DNA of 64,000 nucleotides from JAANXG01 sp963731035 (GCA_963731035.1 CAVSUY010000011.1:83242-147241); one strand, 5' to 3'. Shown: positions 43,253 through 53,147, numbered from the stretch's first letter. Numbers and translations: made by a program. Notes: generated from the sequence alone by a model not told the origin.

Positions 43253-44587
43253 TCAGCCATGCAGCCATGCAACTATGGCGACCGCCGCCGCGATACCGGC
43301 GACGTCCGCAGTCAACGCGGCCGCCAGCGCGTGTCGGATGCGTCGTATCTGTACCGCGCCGAAATACACCGCGAGAACATAGAACGTGGTCTCGGTCGAA
43401 CCCTGGAAGGTCGATACCAGGTAGCCGGTGTAGCTGTCCGGTCCGATGGCGGGATTCTGGACTATCGACGCGAGAATGCCATAGGCCCCTGATCCCGATA
43501 GCGGACGCAGCAGCGCCATGGGCAGCGCCTCGGCGGGCAGCCCGAAGTGGCTGGTGACCCCCGACAGCGGTCCGATCAACAGATCCAGAGCGCCGCTGGT
43601 CCTGAGCATCCCCACCGCCACGAGAATCGCCACCAGATAGGGAATGATCCTGAGTGCCACGGTGAAGCCGTCCCGTGCCCCTTCCACGAAGACTTCATAG
43701 ATGCGCACGCGCCGTGCCGCACCGAAAACCAACAGTAGTACCACCAGCCCCGGAATGATCCACGGCGCAATCGTCCGGCCGTAGACAACCGTCAATGGCA
43801 CCAGCGCGGCGACGCCGCATAACACCAGGACCGACACCCACAGCGGATACCCGGGCGGCGCTTCGGACGTCCATTCCTCGAGCGCTTCGTCCCGATCGCT
43901 GTTCCCCGGGACATCGGCGGCGTCTTCGAACTCGTCGGCGCGAGTCTCCGACTCCTCGTCGGGCGTGCTCCAATATCTCTGCAGCAGCTTGGCCATGACG
44001 ATCGCCACGGTTGTGGAACAGATGGTGGCAAACAGGGTCGTCGGCACGATGCCGGCGGGATCGTGGGACCCGGCCGCGGCGCGCAGCGCGATGACCCCAG
44101 TGGGCAGCAACGTGACGCTCGAAGTGTTCACTGCCAGAAACAGGACCATGGCGTTGGTCGCGGTTCCCTTGCGCGGATTCAGTCTATCGAGCTGCTGCAT
44201 TGCGCGGATACCGAAAGGCGTGGCGGCGTTGCCCAGCCCCAGGACATTGGCGGACAGATTGAGGATGATGGCGCCCATCGCCGGGTGCTCCGGCGGCACA
44301 TCCGGGAACAAGCGGGTCAGCAACGGCCGCAGGGCCCGGGCGATGATGGTCAACAGGCCACCTGCTTCCGCGACCTTCATCAAGCCCAGGAACAGCGCCA
44401 TAACGCCCACCAGTCCAATCGCCAGGGTGACGGAAGACTGGGCCGAGTCCACGATGCCGTTCCCCAACGCCTGCATGGGCGCCACCGCCTCGGCGGGATC
44501 GATTCCGGCGGGCACGACCCAGGTCAGCTGCCGCACCGCGGAAACGACGAACGCTGCCGAGACCAGCACCAGAAATACGACGTTCAC
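43253..44587 (-). CDS. SpmA/SpmB-like fused nucleoside-recognition membrane protein
   Basis: A 444-residue polytopic protein with a GTG start at 44587. The N-terminal half resembles SpmA (LILNLSANVLGLGNAATPFG then NTSSVTLLPTGVIALRAAAG) and the C-terminal half SpmB (FVEGARDGFTVALRIIPYLV, GSGAYGILASIVQNPAIGPD, STETTFYVLAVYFG), joined by an acidic cytoplasmic linker. Both halves belong to the nucleoside-recognition Gate domain family. Non-sporulating bacteria carry such fusions with unknown transport function. It is divergent from lon. Confidence 0.9.
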   Translation of the reverse strand: MNVVFLVLVSAAFVVSAVRQLTWVVPAGIDPAEAVAPMQALGNGIVDSAQSSVTLAIGLVGVMALFLGLMKVAEAGGLLTIIARALRPLLTRLFPDVPPEHPAMGAIILNLSANVLGLGNAATPFGIRAMQQLDRLNPRKGTATNAMVLFLAVNTSSVTLLPTGVIALRAAAGSHDPAGIVPTTLFATICSTTVAIVMAKLLQRYWSTPDEESETRADEFEDAADVPGNSDRDEALEEWTSEAPPGYPLWVSVLVLCGVAALVPLTVVYGRTIAPWIIPGLVVLLLVFGAARRVRIYEVFVEGARDGFTVALRIIPYLVAILVAVGMLRTSGALDLLIGPLSGVTSHFGLPAEALPMALLRPLSGSGAYGILASIVQNPAIGPDSYTGYLVSTFQGSTETTFYVLAVYFGAVQIRRIRHALAAALTADVAGIAAAVAIVAWLHG

Positions 44588-44833
44588 GGCAGATCAGGCA
44601 TCTGGAGTTGTCGGGTACTCCCCGTGGTATGCAACGCCGAGACTACAGGAACGAAAACCGTTCCCCGGCGACAGGTGAAAAGACAGTTGCCGGACATGGT
44701 ACCCGGTCCCGCAGGCGCGTGCCAGGCACCGCCACCCGGGCTTTTATTTACGCCCTCCACCCCCATTTAGATCTGCATGCACCCGCGGACCGCCTTCCGG
44801 TCCGGGAACTCCGTCGATACGACTTTAGAGAGC

Positions 44834-47212
44834 ATGAGCACAGAACTTCATCCAGAGAACGGGGACACCACCCGGACCGAGCGCCCGGTCCCCAGCGACG
44901 TCGCCATCGTCATACCGGTCCGGAACATGACCACTTTCCCCGGCGCCATTGCCCCGTTGGGCATAGGCCGCCCGGTTTCCATCGCAGCTGCTTCCGAGGC
45001 CGTGCGTCTCGGGCGGCCGGTGGTGCTGGTTCAGCAACGCGATCCAGCCGTAGAAAAGCCCAACGGTGCACAGCTGTACAGGGTCGGCACCGAAGCCAAG
45101 GTGCTGCGTCACGTCACCGCGCCGGATGGCACCCACCACCTGATCTGCCAGGGACAGCATCGCATCCGGATCATCGAGTTCGTCGAAGGCTACCCCTTCC
45201 TCGCGGCCCGCTTCGTGCGCATCGGCCAGCGGGAAGTCACGAGCGCCGAACTCGAGGCGCGAGTCGAGCACTTGCGCCGTGAGGCCATCGAAGCCGCCCA
45301 GCTGCTTCCCAGCGTCCCCGACGAGTTCGTCGCAGGTATCCGTCATATCACCAGCGGCGGAGCACTGGCCGATCTGGCGGCCCAGTACATCGATTTCAAA
45401 CCGGAAGAGAAACAGGAGATTCTCGAGACCTTCGATCCCGAGCAACGCGTCACCCGCGTATCGGAGCTGCTGGCCCACCGGCTCGCGGTGCTGCGCCTCA
45501 CCCAGGAAATGGAAGCCAACACCAAGGAGGAAGTGGATCGCAAGCAGCGTGAATATCTGCTGCGGGAGCAGCTCAAGGCAATCCAGCGCGAGTTGGGCGA
45601 AGACGAGGAAGCTAAATCCGATCTCGGCGACCTGCGCCAGGCTATAGAGGATGCGGGCATGCCCGAGGAAGCCCTGACCCAGGCGCGCAAGGAGCTGGGA
45701 CGCCTCGAACGCATGCCGGAATCCGCCGCCGAGCACGCCATGGTGCGAACCTACCTCGATTGGATGGCGGAGCTGCCCTGGAGCCGCTTGGACGAGAAGG
45801 AAGTGGATATCGGCGAAGCCCGAAAGATACTGGACGAGGATCACTACGGCCTGCAGAAGGTCAAGCGGCGTATTCTCGAGTACCTGGCCGTGCGCAAGCT
45901 CAACCCGGCCGGCCGCAGCCCCATCCTGTGCCTGGTGGGCCCACCGGGGGTCGGCAAGACTTCCCTGGGCCGGAGCATTGCGCGTGCCACCGGGCGCCGT
46001 TTCGTTCGTGCCGCGCTAGGCGGCCTGCACGACGAATCCGAGATTCGTGGTCACCGGCGCACCTATGTAGGCGCACTGCCGGGCAACATCATCCAGTCAA
46101 TCCGTAAAGCGGGGACGGCTGATCCCGTATTCATGCTGGACGAGGTCGACAAGATTGGTGTGGGATTTCACGGCGATCCCTCCGCGGCACTGCTGGAAGT
46201 GCTTGATCCCGAGCAGAACGGCACGTTCCGGGACAACTACCTGGGCGTGCCCTTCGATTTGTCGCGGGTAATGTTCATCAGCACCGCGAACCGCACGGAC
46301 ACGATCCCGCCTGCCTTGCTCGACCGCATGGAAATGATCGAGATTCCCGGCTACACGGAGGATGAGAAACTGGAGATCGCGCGGCGTTACCTGGTGGCGA
46401 GACAGCTCGAAGCCAACGGCTTGACCGCTGAGCAGTGCAGTATCACCGATGAAGCTCTGTGCACCATCATCCGCGAGTACACCCGGGAATCCGGCTGCCG
46501 GCAGCTCGAGCGTGAGATCGGCGGCGTGTTCCGCTGTGCGGCCATGCGCATCGCCGAGGAAGCCGCCCGTGAGCTCCACGTCGATGCCGGTGACATCAGG
46601 GAAATCCTGGGCGCTCAGCGATTCGACAACGACGTGGCGATGCGCGTCTCCGTGCCCGGTGTGGCAACCGGGCTGGCGTGGACGCCGACTGGCGGCGATA
46701 TCCTTTTCATCGAAGCCACGCGGGTACCCGGCGCGGGCAAGCTGATCCTCACGGGCCAGCTTGGCGATGTTATGAAGGAAAGTGCCCAGGCGGCCCTGAC
46801 GCTGGTCAAGAACCACGCATCGGCGTTCGGGCTCGATCCGGAGCTGTTCGAAAAGTCGGACATCCACATGCACGTTCCCGCGGGCGCGATTCCGAAGGAC
46901 GGTCCCAGCGCCGGTGTGGCGATGTTCATCGCGCTGGTTTCGCAGCTCACCGGAAGGACGGTGCGCAGCGACACCGCCATGACCGGCGAGATCAGCCTCC
47001 GCGGGCTGGTGCTGCCGATAGGCGGCCTCAAAGAGAAGGCCGTGGCGGCCGCCAGGGCCGGTATAAAGAGAATTCTGGTTCCCGCCCGCAATCGCAGGGA
47101 TCTCGATGAGATTCCCGAGTCGGCGCGCAGCACCTTGGAGTTCGTATGGCTGGAGGACGTCGACGCCGCGATGGACGCCGCGTTCGACGAAGACCAGGCG
47201 CAGGCTGCGTAG
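44834..47212 (+). CDS. lon: ATP-dependent protease Lon
   Basis: About 792 residues from ATG 44834; in-frame ATG 44777 would add 19 residues. The N-terminal substrate-binding domain, AAA+ module with Walker A VGPPGVGKTSLGRS near residue 370 and Walker B-type VFMLDEVDKIG, and the C-terminal protease with catalytic Ser in KDGPSAGVAMF and Lys in IGGLKEKAVAAARAG are all present. It degrades misfolded and regulatory proteins in the cytoplasm. Divergent from the SpmAB-like gene; a heat-shock promoter would be expected in the 250 bases upstream but was not assigned. Confidence 0.97.
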   Translation: MSTELHPENGDTTRTERPVPSDVAIVIPVRNMTTFPGAIAPLGIGRPVSIAAASEAVRLGRPVVLVQQRDPAVEKPNGAQLYRVGTEAKVLRHVTAPDGTHHLICQGQHRIRIIEFVEGYPFLAARFVRIGQREVTSAELEARVEHLRREAIEAAQLLPSVPDEFVAGIRHITSGGALADLAAQYIDFKPEEKQEILETFDPEQRVTRVSELLAHRLAVLRLTQEMEANTKEEVDRKQREYLLREQLKAIQRELGEDEEAKSDLGDLRQAIEDAGMPEEALTQARKELGRLERMPESAAEHAMVRTYLDWMAELPWSRLDEKEVDIGEARKILDEDHYGLQKVKRRILEYLAVRKLNPAGRSPILCLVGPPGVGKTSLGRSIARATGRRFVRAALGGLHDESEIRGHRRTYVGALPGNIIQSIRKAGTADPVFMLDEVDKIGVGFHGDPSAALLEVLDPEQNGTFRDNYLGVPFDLSRVMFISTANRTDTIPPALLDRMEMIEIPGYTEDEKLEIARRYLVARQLEANGLTAEQCSITDEALCTIIREYTRESGCRQLEREIGGVFRCAAMRIAEEAARELHVDAGDIREILGAQRFDNDVAMRVSVPGVATGLAWTPTGGDILFIEATRVPGAGKLILTGQLGDVMKESAQAALTLVKNHASAFGLDPELFEKSDIHMHVPAGAIPKDGPSAGVAMFIALVSQLTGRTVRSDTAMTGEISLRGLVLPIGGLKEKAVAAARAGIKRILVPARNRRDLDEIPESARSTLEFVWLEDVDAAMDAAFDEDQAQAA

Positions 47213-47314
47213 TAGTTAAGGGAAGCACAGTACCTTCGCTTCGAGAAGAGCGGCGCAAGAGCCCTGGGCGAGGGAAGAGCTCACATCGAGTTACCCACCT
47301 CGGAGCCAATGGTC

Positions 47315-47340
47315 CCCTCTCCCGGAGAGAGAGGGCGTTC
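47315..47340 (+). terminator. Possible terminator after lon
   Basis: CCCTCTC (47315-47321) pairs with GAGAGGG (47329-47335), followed by a T-rich CGTTCTTT. It lies about 100 bases after the lon stop, within a region that also contains imperfect inverted sequence around 47240 and 47355. Stem strength is moderate, so the call is tentative. Confidence 0.4.
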
Positions 47341-47453
47341 TTTGCAGCACTCTTCTCTTGAAGGCAAAGGAACCCGGCGAGGGAAATGGGCCGCGGCGGC
47401 TCCATCCTGGCTCCATGATAGACTCATGCCTTTCATCGTTTGTCAGTTCGCCC

Positions 47454-48572
47454 ATGAAAGACTCGAGATCTTCAGGCCCGGTTGCGATTCGCGCTGATTC
47501 GATATCCAAGACTTTCGGGACCGGCGCCGACGAGGTGCGCGCGCTCCGGGAAGTCAGTCTGGACGTGCATGAAAACGAATTCTTTACCTTGCTGGGCCCG
47601 TCCGGCTGCGGCAAGACCACGCTGTTGCGTCTCATCGCCGGTTTCGAGGAGCCGAGCGCCGGTCGGATCGACCTCAACGATGAGCCCCTGACCGGCCTGC
47701 CCCCCTACCGGCGCCCGGTGAACACCGTGTTTCAGAACTACGCGTTGTTCCCGCACCTGAGTGTCGCCCGCAATGTTTCCTTCGGACTGGAAATGCTTGG
47801 GGAAGATGCCTCCTCCATTGATACGCGCGTGTCCGAGATGCTCGAGCTGGTCAGGCTCAACGACTTAGGCAACCGCAAGCCGGCGCAGTTGTCCGGCGGC
47901 CAGCAGCAGCGCGTGGCCCTGGCAAGGGCGCTGGCCAACCATCCGAAGGTCCTGTTGCTGGACGAGCCCCTGTCGGCCCTGGACCTCAAGCTCCGCAAGG
48001 ACATGCAGCTCGAGCTCAAGCGGCTGCAGGCGGAGACCGGGATCACCTTCATCTTCGTCACTCACGACCAGGAGGAGGCCCTGACCATGTCCGATCGGGT
48101 CGCGGTGATGAGAGACGGCCGTGTGCTGCAGGTCGGCTCACCCAGCGAGATCTACGAGCACCCATCCACCCGCTTCGTCGCCGACTTCATCGGCGATACC
48201 AACTTCCTGCCCGCGCAGAGGCTGGACGGACCCGCCGGCGGGAGGCGCTACCGTCTCCGCGACTCATCGACGGTGGTCGATCTCGACGGCGACGGCGATG
48301 CGCGAGACGAAACCGACGTGACGCTGGCGGTGCGCCCGGAACGTTCGGAACTGGTGGCAAACGACGTCGGCGCCGGCGGGACGGTCATGCCCGGCACGCT
48401 GGACAACATCGTGTACTTCGGTACGGATACGATCTATCACGTCCGTCTGGAGAACGGCACTGTCTTCCGGGTCCGTACCCAGAACCATGCCGGTGCGCGG
48501 CATGCCCGCGAGGCGGGGGCGGCAGTGCGCGTTCGCATTCCGAGCGATGCCGTCCGGGTGCTGACCGACTGA
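47454..48572 (+). CDS. potA: Polyamine ABC transporter ATPase PotA
   Basis: About 372 residues from ATG 47454. The ABC domain has Walker A GPSGCGKTT, signature LSGGQQQR, Walker B LLLDEPLSALD and H-loop FVTHDQEEALTMSDR. The C-terminal extension (from about 240) is the TOBE-type regulatory domain of the PotA/MalK group, with the closing GTVFRVRTQNHAG segment. It energises uptake of spermidine or putrescine. It is the first gene of a four-gene operon with potB five bases downstream. The short Ala-poor N-terminus and uncertain ribosome-binding site leave the start open by a few codons. Confidence 0.93.
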   Translation: MKDSRSSGPVAIRADSISKTFGTGADEVRALREVSLDVHENEFFTLLGPSGCGKTTLLRLIAGFEEPSAGRIDLNDEPLTGLPPYRRPVNTVFQNYALFPHLSVARNVSFGLEMLGEDASSIDTRVSEMLELVRLNDLGNRKPAQLSGGQQQRVALARALANHPKVLLLDEPLSALDLKLRKDMQLELKRLQAETGITFIFVTHDQEEALTMSDRVAVMRDGRVLQVGSPSEIYEHPSTRFVADFIGDTNFLPAQRLDGPAGGRRYRLRDSSTVVDLDGDGDARDETDVTLAVRPERSELVANDVGAGGTVMPGTLDNIVYFGTDTIYHVRLENGTVFRVRTQNHAGARHAREAGAAVRVRIPSDAVRVLTD

Positions 48573-48577
48573 GCGCC

Positions 48578-49468
48578 GTGGTCTTCTCGCGCAAGCTCCT
48601 GGGACGCGCCGGCCTCCTCGGCCCGGCATTGATCATCATCGGCGTTTTCATGCTGGTGCCGCTGGGCCTTATGGCCTACGTTTCCATCCTCGAGCGGGGC
48701 GAGTACGGCGGAGTCATATGGGACGCACACACCCCGGAAGCGTACCTGAACTTTTTTCTCGAAAGAAACCTCGACGGCACGCTCGAGGTCAACACCGACT
48801 ATCTCAGCATCTACGTCCGCTCTTTCGGACTCTCGATCACCACCACCATCCTGGCCCTCATGGTCGGATTTCCCACCGCGCTGTACATGGCGCTGCAGAC
48901 ACCGAGGATGCGCGCCATCCTGGTGTTCCTGGTGACCGTACCGTTCTGGACCAATCTGCTGGTTCGGAACTATGCCTGGATACTGCTGCTTCGCAACAAC
49001 GGACTGGTCGAGACCCTGCTTCACTGGATGGGTCTCGCCGACGGGCCGATCAACGTGCTCTACACGCCCTTCGCCGTGGGCGTAGGCCTGACCTACTCGT
49101 TCCTGCCTTTCATGATACTGCCGATCTACGCGAGCCTCGAGAAGCTCGACCTGCGCCTGGTGGAAGCCGCCTATGACCTCGGCGCCAACCGGCTGCAGGC
49201 GCTGAAGCGAGTGATCATACCCCTGTCCTTTCCCGGCATCGTCGCCGGCTCGGTGCTAGTGTTCGTTCCTTGCCTCGGCGCCTATGTCACGCCTGAACTG
49301 CTGGGCGGTTCAAAGTCCATGATGATCGGCAACCTGATCGAGAACCAGTTCGGCGCCGCCCGCAACTGGCCGTTCGGTGCCGCGCTGGCATTCGTGCTGC
49401 TGGCGCTGGTATTGATCGCCATGATGATTTATGCCCTGCGCTTCCGGCGCGCTCCGGGGTCCTCCTGA
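48578..49468 (+). CDS. potB: Polyamine ABC transporter permease PotB
   Basis: A 296-residue inner-membrane permease starting at GTG 48578, six bases after potA. Six hydrophobic segments are visible, and the EAA-type loop reads EAAYDLGANRLQALKRVIIP. TVPFWTNLLVRNYAWILLL is characteristic of PotB/PotH. With PotC it forms the channel of the spermidine/putrescine importer. The stop is followed after one base by the potC start, so translation is coupled. Confidence 0.94.
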   Translation: MVFSRKLLGRAGLLGPALIIIGVFMLVPLGLMAYVSILERGEYGGVIWDAHTPEAYLNFFLERNLDGTLEVNTDYLSIYVRSFGLSITTTILALMVGFPTALYMALQTPRMRAILVFLVTVPFWTNLLVRNYAWILLLRNNGLVETLLHWMGLADGPINVLYTPFAVGVGLTYSFLPFMILPIYASLEKLDLRLVEAAYDLGANRLQALKRVIIPLSFPGIVAGSVLVFVPCLGAYVTPELLGGSKSMMIGNLIENQFGAARNWPFGAALAFVLLALVLIAMMIYALRFRRAPGSS

Positions 49469-49469
49469 T

Positions 49470-50276
49470 ATGACAAAAGAACGAGGCAATCCCTTGTGGC
49501 GGTTTCCCGGGATCGCACCGGCGACCGCGGCGTTGTTTGCCTATCTATACCTGCCCATCGCCATCCTCATCGTGCTGTCATTCAACGACAACCGCATCGC
49601 GACGATATGGGGCGGTTTCAGCACGCACTGGTACGGCGTGGTGCTGGCCAACGACGACATGCTCCACGCCGCGCGCAATTCGCTCATCACCGCCACGTCG
49701 GCGATGCTCATGGCCACCGTGGTGTCGACTTTCGCCGCCATCGGCATGGCCCGCCACCGCTTCCGCGGCCAGGACGGTGTCAATGCCGTCCTGGCGCTGC
49801 CCCTGATCGTGCCGGAGATCGTTACCGCGGTGGCGACCCTGCTGTTCTTCGTTCTCATCGGCATGCGGCTCAGCCTGCTCACGGTAATCATGGCCCACAC
49901 GGTCTTCTGCATCCCGTTCGCCTACTTGCCGATCCGGGCACGGCTTGAAGGCATGGATCCGGTGCTCGAGCACGCCGCCGCGGATCTCTATGCGAAGCCG
50001 TGGCAGACCTTCCGCCGCGTTACCTTGCCTTTACTGTGGCCGGGCATCCTGTCCGGCGCGGTTCTCGCGTTCATCATTTCCCTGGACGATTTCGTCATCA
50101 CCTACTTCGTGGCGGGGGCCGGCGCGACCACGCTCCCGGTGTACATATTCGGCATGATCCGCATCGGGGTGACCCCCGAGGTCAATGTGATTTCGGCGCT
50201 GATGTTGGTGATTTCCATCCTGTTCGTATCAATTTCCTTCCTGATCGGCCGCATGAGGGGCCCGGAAATGCGGTAG
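49470..50276 (+). CDS. potC: Polyamine ABC transporter permease PotC
   Basis: A 268-residue permease from ATG 49470, one base after the potB stop (an upstream in-frame codon would overlap potB). Features: LPIAILIVLSFNDNR early, EHAAADLYAKPWQTFRRVTL as the EAA loop, and SLDDFVITYFVAGAGATTLP, a segment diagnostic of PotC/PotI. It pairs with PotB. The binding-protein gene follows 63 bases downstream. Confidence 0.94.
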   Translation: MTKERGNPLWRFPGIAPATAALFAYLYLPIAILIVLSFNDNRIATIWGGFSTHWYGVVLANDDMLHAARNSLITATSAMLMATVVSTFAAIGMARHRFRGQDGVNAVLALPLIVPEIVTAVATLLFFVLIGMRLSLLTVIMAHTVFCIPFAYLPIRARLEGMDPVLEHAAADLYAKPWQTFRRVTLPLLWPGILSGAVLAFIISLDDFVITYFVAGAGATTLPVYIFGMIRIGVTPEVNVISALMLVISILFVSISFLIGRMRGPEMR

Positions 50277-50339
50277 TATGGAGTTCCGTGCCCGCCCCTG
50301 GGCACGTCCGATAGTTTAAAATCACCGGAGGAACGCTGT

Positions 50340-51380
50340 ATGAGAAGCCTGAAAAGAGTACTGCTCACCGCCGTGGTGATGTTTGGTCTCGGCAGTGCCA
50401 CTGCCAACGCTGCCGGACAGCTGTACCTGTACAACTGGTCCAACTACATCCCCCCCGATCTGCTGAAGCGCTTCGAGAAGGAGACCGGCATCAACGTTAC
50501 ACTCGATACCTATGCATCCAACGAGAAGATGCTGGCAAAGCTGCAGGCCGGCGCTACGGGCTATGACGTGGTCGTGCCTTCGGGCTACATGGTTCGCACC
50601 ATGATAGCCCAGGGCCTGGCCGAGGAGATCGACACCTCCAAGATGTCGAATTTCAAGAACGTCGCCAAGCCCCACGACGACCCGCCGTTCGATCCGGGAC
50701 GCAAGTACTCCGCGCCCTACATGTGGGGCACGACCGGGCTCGCCTACGATTCAGCACGTGCTCCGCAGCTCGAAGACAGCTGGAAGGAATTCTTCGAGCC
50801 CCGCGACGAGCTCAAGGGCCAGGTGGTGGCGTTGAACGACGCGCCCGACGTCTGGAACGCGGCGGCCCACTATCTCGGGATCGACAAGTGCACGGAGAGC
50901 TCCGAAGACGCCGATCGCATTCTCAAGGTGCTGGAAAAACAGAAACCCGATCTGGCGATGTACTCCTCCTCGGGCACCATCGACCGCATGGTGGCGGGAG
51001 AGGTCATCATGCATCAGATGTGGAACGGTGCGGTCCACAGGGCAAAAGCGAAACGTGCTTCGATCAAGTACATCTATCCCAAGGAAGGTCTCGACGTGTG
51101 GGGTGACAACTTCGTGGTGCCCAAGGGCGCGCCCGACCTCGAGAACGCCAAGACGTTCATCAACTGGATGATGGATCCCAAGAACGCCGCGGAAGCCTCG
51201 AATTACACGGGCTACATGAACGCCATCTCAGGGTCGGACCAATACCTGGACGACAGTCTCAAGAACGACCCCGCGGTCAACATGCCGGCGGAGTTCACCG
51301 ACCGCCTGCGTCCGACCAAGGATTGCTCCAAGACCGCGCGGGAGCTGCGGGACAAGGTCTGGACCCGGCTAAAGAAGTAG
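50340..51380 (+). CDS. potD: Polyamine-binding periplasmic protein (PotD/PotF type)
   Basis: A 346-residue precursor with a signal peptide (SLKRVLLTAVVMFGLGSATA then NAAG). The mature start LYLYNWSNYIPPDLLKRFEK is the hallmark of PotD/PotF. AKLQAGATGYDVVVPSGYMV and PYMWGTTGLAYDS are further family motifs; Trp and acidic residues that line the polyamine site are present (GTTGLAY, MWNGA, DNFVVPKGA). GGAGG precedes ATG 50340. Whether spermidine or putrescine is preferred is not decidable. Confidence 0.93.
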   Translation: MRSLKRVLLTAVVMFGLGSATANAAGQLYLYNWSNYIPPDLLKRFEKETGINVTLDTYASNEKMLAKLQAGATGYDVVVPSGYMVRTMIAQGLAEEIDTSKMSNFKNVAKPHDDPPFDPGRKYSAPYMWGTTGLAYDSARAPQLEDSWKEFFEPRDELKGQVVALNDAPDVWNAAAHYLGIDKCTESSEDADRILKVLEKQKPDLAMYSSSGTIDRMVAGEVIMHQMWNGAVHRAKAKRASIKYIYPKEGLDVWGDNFVVPKGAPDLENAKTFINWMMDPKNAAEASNYTGYMNAISGSDQYLDDSLKNDPAVNMPAEFTDRLRPTKDCSKTARELRDKVWTRLKK

Positions 51381-51396
51381 GAACCCTCGGCGCGAC

Positions 51397-52308
51397 GTGA
51401 CCGCCACCCGGGAAACAATCCGCGTGGCCCTGTGGTGCAGGCGCCTGGGGCACGTCGCGCCGGACCTGGGTCGCTGGGCGGCGGCGGTCGAAGACGGATT
51501 GGCCCAGGCCGCCGCCCGCGGCGCCGAGGTGTTGGTGATGCCGGAATGGATCGCCAAGCAGTGGTTGGCTTTCTCGCCGCCGGGCCTGGAAAGCCGGAAC
51601 GAAGTCGCCTGGCTGGCCGAACGTACGCCGGAAGCGCTGGACCTGCTCCGGCCGCTCGCCGCGCGCCATGGTGTCGCCCTGCTCCCCGGCAGCATGCCGG
51701 TGCATTCAGAGCAGGATTCGCCACCTTGGCTGAACCGCGCCCACCTGTTCCTGCCGGATGGTCGCGAGATGATGCATGACAAGCTTTGTCTCACGCCTTC
51801 GGAGCGCGATCCACAGGAGTGGAACCTGTCAACGGGCTCCCATGTCCGGGTGTTCGACCTCAACGGCGTGCGGACGGCGATCCTGATCTGCCTGGATATC
51901 GAGCTGCCGGCCTTGTCGGCGCGCTTGGCCAGTGCCGGCATCGACCTCCTCCTGGTGCCCTCCTATACGTCGCGCCTGTCCGGCTACAGCCGGGTGTTCT
52001 CCTGCGCCAAGGCGCGAGCCGTTGAGCTGCTGGCGGCGGTGTGCGTGGTGGGCTGCTTCGGCGAGCTGCGCACCCCCGGCGGCAGTGCCTTTGAGAGCAC
52101 AAGTGGGGCAGCGCTATACGTGCCCTGCGAGCCGGAGCTCGGCATGAACGGCATCATGGAAGAGTTGCCTCCACGGGCCGCGGGCGACGGAGCGGGCCCG
52201 ATGCTGGTCGCGGACGTACCAGTCGGTAGGATCCGCGCGCTGCGCGACGGCTCTGCCGGGGAAGTCTGGCCCGGGGCCTGGGACGCGTCTCACGTCGCCC
52301 TGTCGTGA
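51397..52308 (+). CDS. Carbon-nitrogen hydrolase (nitrilase superfamily)
   Basis: A 303-residue amidase-type enzyme starting at GTG 51397, 16 bases after potD. The catalytic triad can be read as Glu50 (VLVMPEW), Lys129 (MMHDKLCLTPSE) and Cys165 (ILICLDIELPAL). Superfamily members hydrolyse amides or nitriles, for example N-carbamoylputrescine. Position at the end of a polyamine importer operon suggests the substrate is a polyamine derivative, but that is inference from context. The next gene follows after four bases. Confidence 0.9.
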   Translation: MTATRETIRVALWCRRLGHVAPDLGRWAAAVEDGLAQAAARGAEVLVMPEWIAKQWLAFSPPGLESRNEVAWLAERTPEALDLLRPLAARHGVALLPGSMPVHSEQDSPPWLNRAHLFLPDGREMMHDKLCLTPSERDPQEWNLSTGSHVRVFDLNGVRTAILICLDIELPALSARLASAGIDLLLVPSYTSRLSGYSRVFSCAKARAVELLAAVCVVGCFGELRTPGGSAFESTSGAALYVPCEPELGMNGIMEELPPRAAGDGAGPMLVADVPVGRIRALRDGSAGEVWPGAWDASHVALS

Positions 52309-52312
52309 ATTC

Positions 52313-52957
52313 ATGGACAACCCCGACGAAAACGGCTTCAGACTGCTCTGGCCGCTGCTTTTCCTCGAACGCACGCTGCCAGGCCACGAGTACGCCAACA
52401 TTGAGTTGGAGCGCCTCATCCTCGAGCAGGAGTGCGGCAACGAGCACCTGACCACCGACTACCTGGCCGGTAATCTGCTGACGCTGGAGAATCCGGCGAT
52501 CAGCTGGCTCACCCAGTGCATACAGAAGACGGCGGTGGACTACTGCCGACGCGCGGGCATGGACTACGAGATACGGTGGTCCCTGCAAGGCTGGGCCAAC
52601 GTAAACCGGTTGGGGGACTACCACGACCCGCACAACCATCCCTACGCCTATCTGAGCGGAACGTATTACGTGCGGGTACCCGAATCCCGCGCCGCGGATC
52701 TGCGCAACCGCTCGGACGTCAGGCCGGGCTGCATCACATTCTACGATCCGCGCGGCGCCGTAAACATGACTGCGATCAAGGACGATCTCCAGATCGATCC
52801 CGAGTTCACGGTGGCGCCAAGTCCCGGCTCGATCCTGATGTGGCCCGCTTTCCTGATGCATTTCGTGCACCCCAACCTATCCGACGACCCCCGCATCAGT
52901 ATCAGCTTCAACGTCGTCGTCAGGAACCCGACCGACTATCTGCCGCAGCAGGCGTGA
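52313..52957 (+). CDS. 2OG-Fe(II) oxygenase of the TIGR02466 type
   Basis: A 214-residue double-stranded beta-helix enzyme. HDPHNHPYAYLSGTYYVRVP holds the first iron ligands, FLMHFVHPNLSDD the distal His, and PRISISFNVVV carries the Arg expected to bind 2-oxoglutarate. It is related to the enzyme at 11484-12200 but clearly distinct. It starts four bases after the nitrilase stop, so it is probably the last gene of the polyamine transport operon and may hydroxylate a polyamine-derived compound. That substrate assignment is speculative. Confidence 0.84.
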   Translation: MDNPDENGFRLLWPLLFLERTLPGHEYANIELERLILEQECGNEHLTTDYLAGNLLTLENPAISWLTQCIQKTAVDYCRRAGMDYEIRWSLQGWANVNRLGDYHDPHNHPYAYLSGTYYVRVPESRAADLRNRSDVRPGCITFYDPRGAVNMTAIKDDLQIDPEFTVAPSPGSILMWPAFLMHFVHPNLSDDPRISISFNVVVRNPTDYLPQQA

Positions 52958-53067
52958 GCCCGTGGCGGCTGGCCGCTCAGGCCGCAACTGGTACTGCACG
53001 TATCCGGCGGACGACGAGGCCGGAATCGCGGCGAGATCTTGCAGCCGGGTCGACTCGAGCAGCGGCA

Positions 53068-53147
53068 GTCGCGGCTGAAGCCGCTCCTATAGGCTCAGCA
53101 CCGCCGCAGACCACGAATTGTAGGAGCGGCTTCAGCCGCGATTGCGC
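53068..53147. repeat. Paired REP elements (BIME-like)
   Basis: Two units face each other: GTCGCGGCTGAAGCCGCTCC at 53068-53087 and GTAGGAGCGGCTTCAGCCGC at 53120-53139. They lie between the convergent oxygenase gene and the membrane-protein gene. The right unit with its flanks (53111-53147) is almost identical to 23541-23577. Expected roles: transcript end protection, gyrase or IHF binding, or target for repeat-associated transposases. Confidence 0.88.

Noticed and set aside
44825..45844. A 339-residue minus-strand open frame
   Set aside because: It is antisense to lon, which has all catalytic motifs intact.
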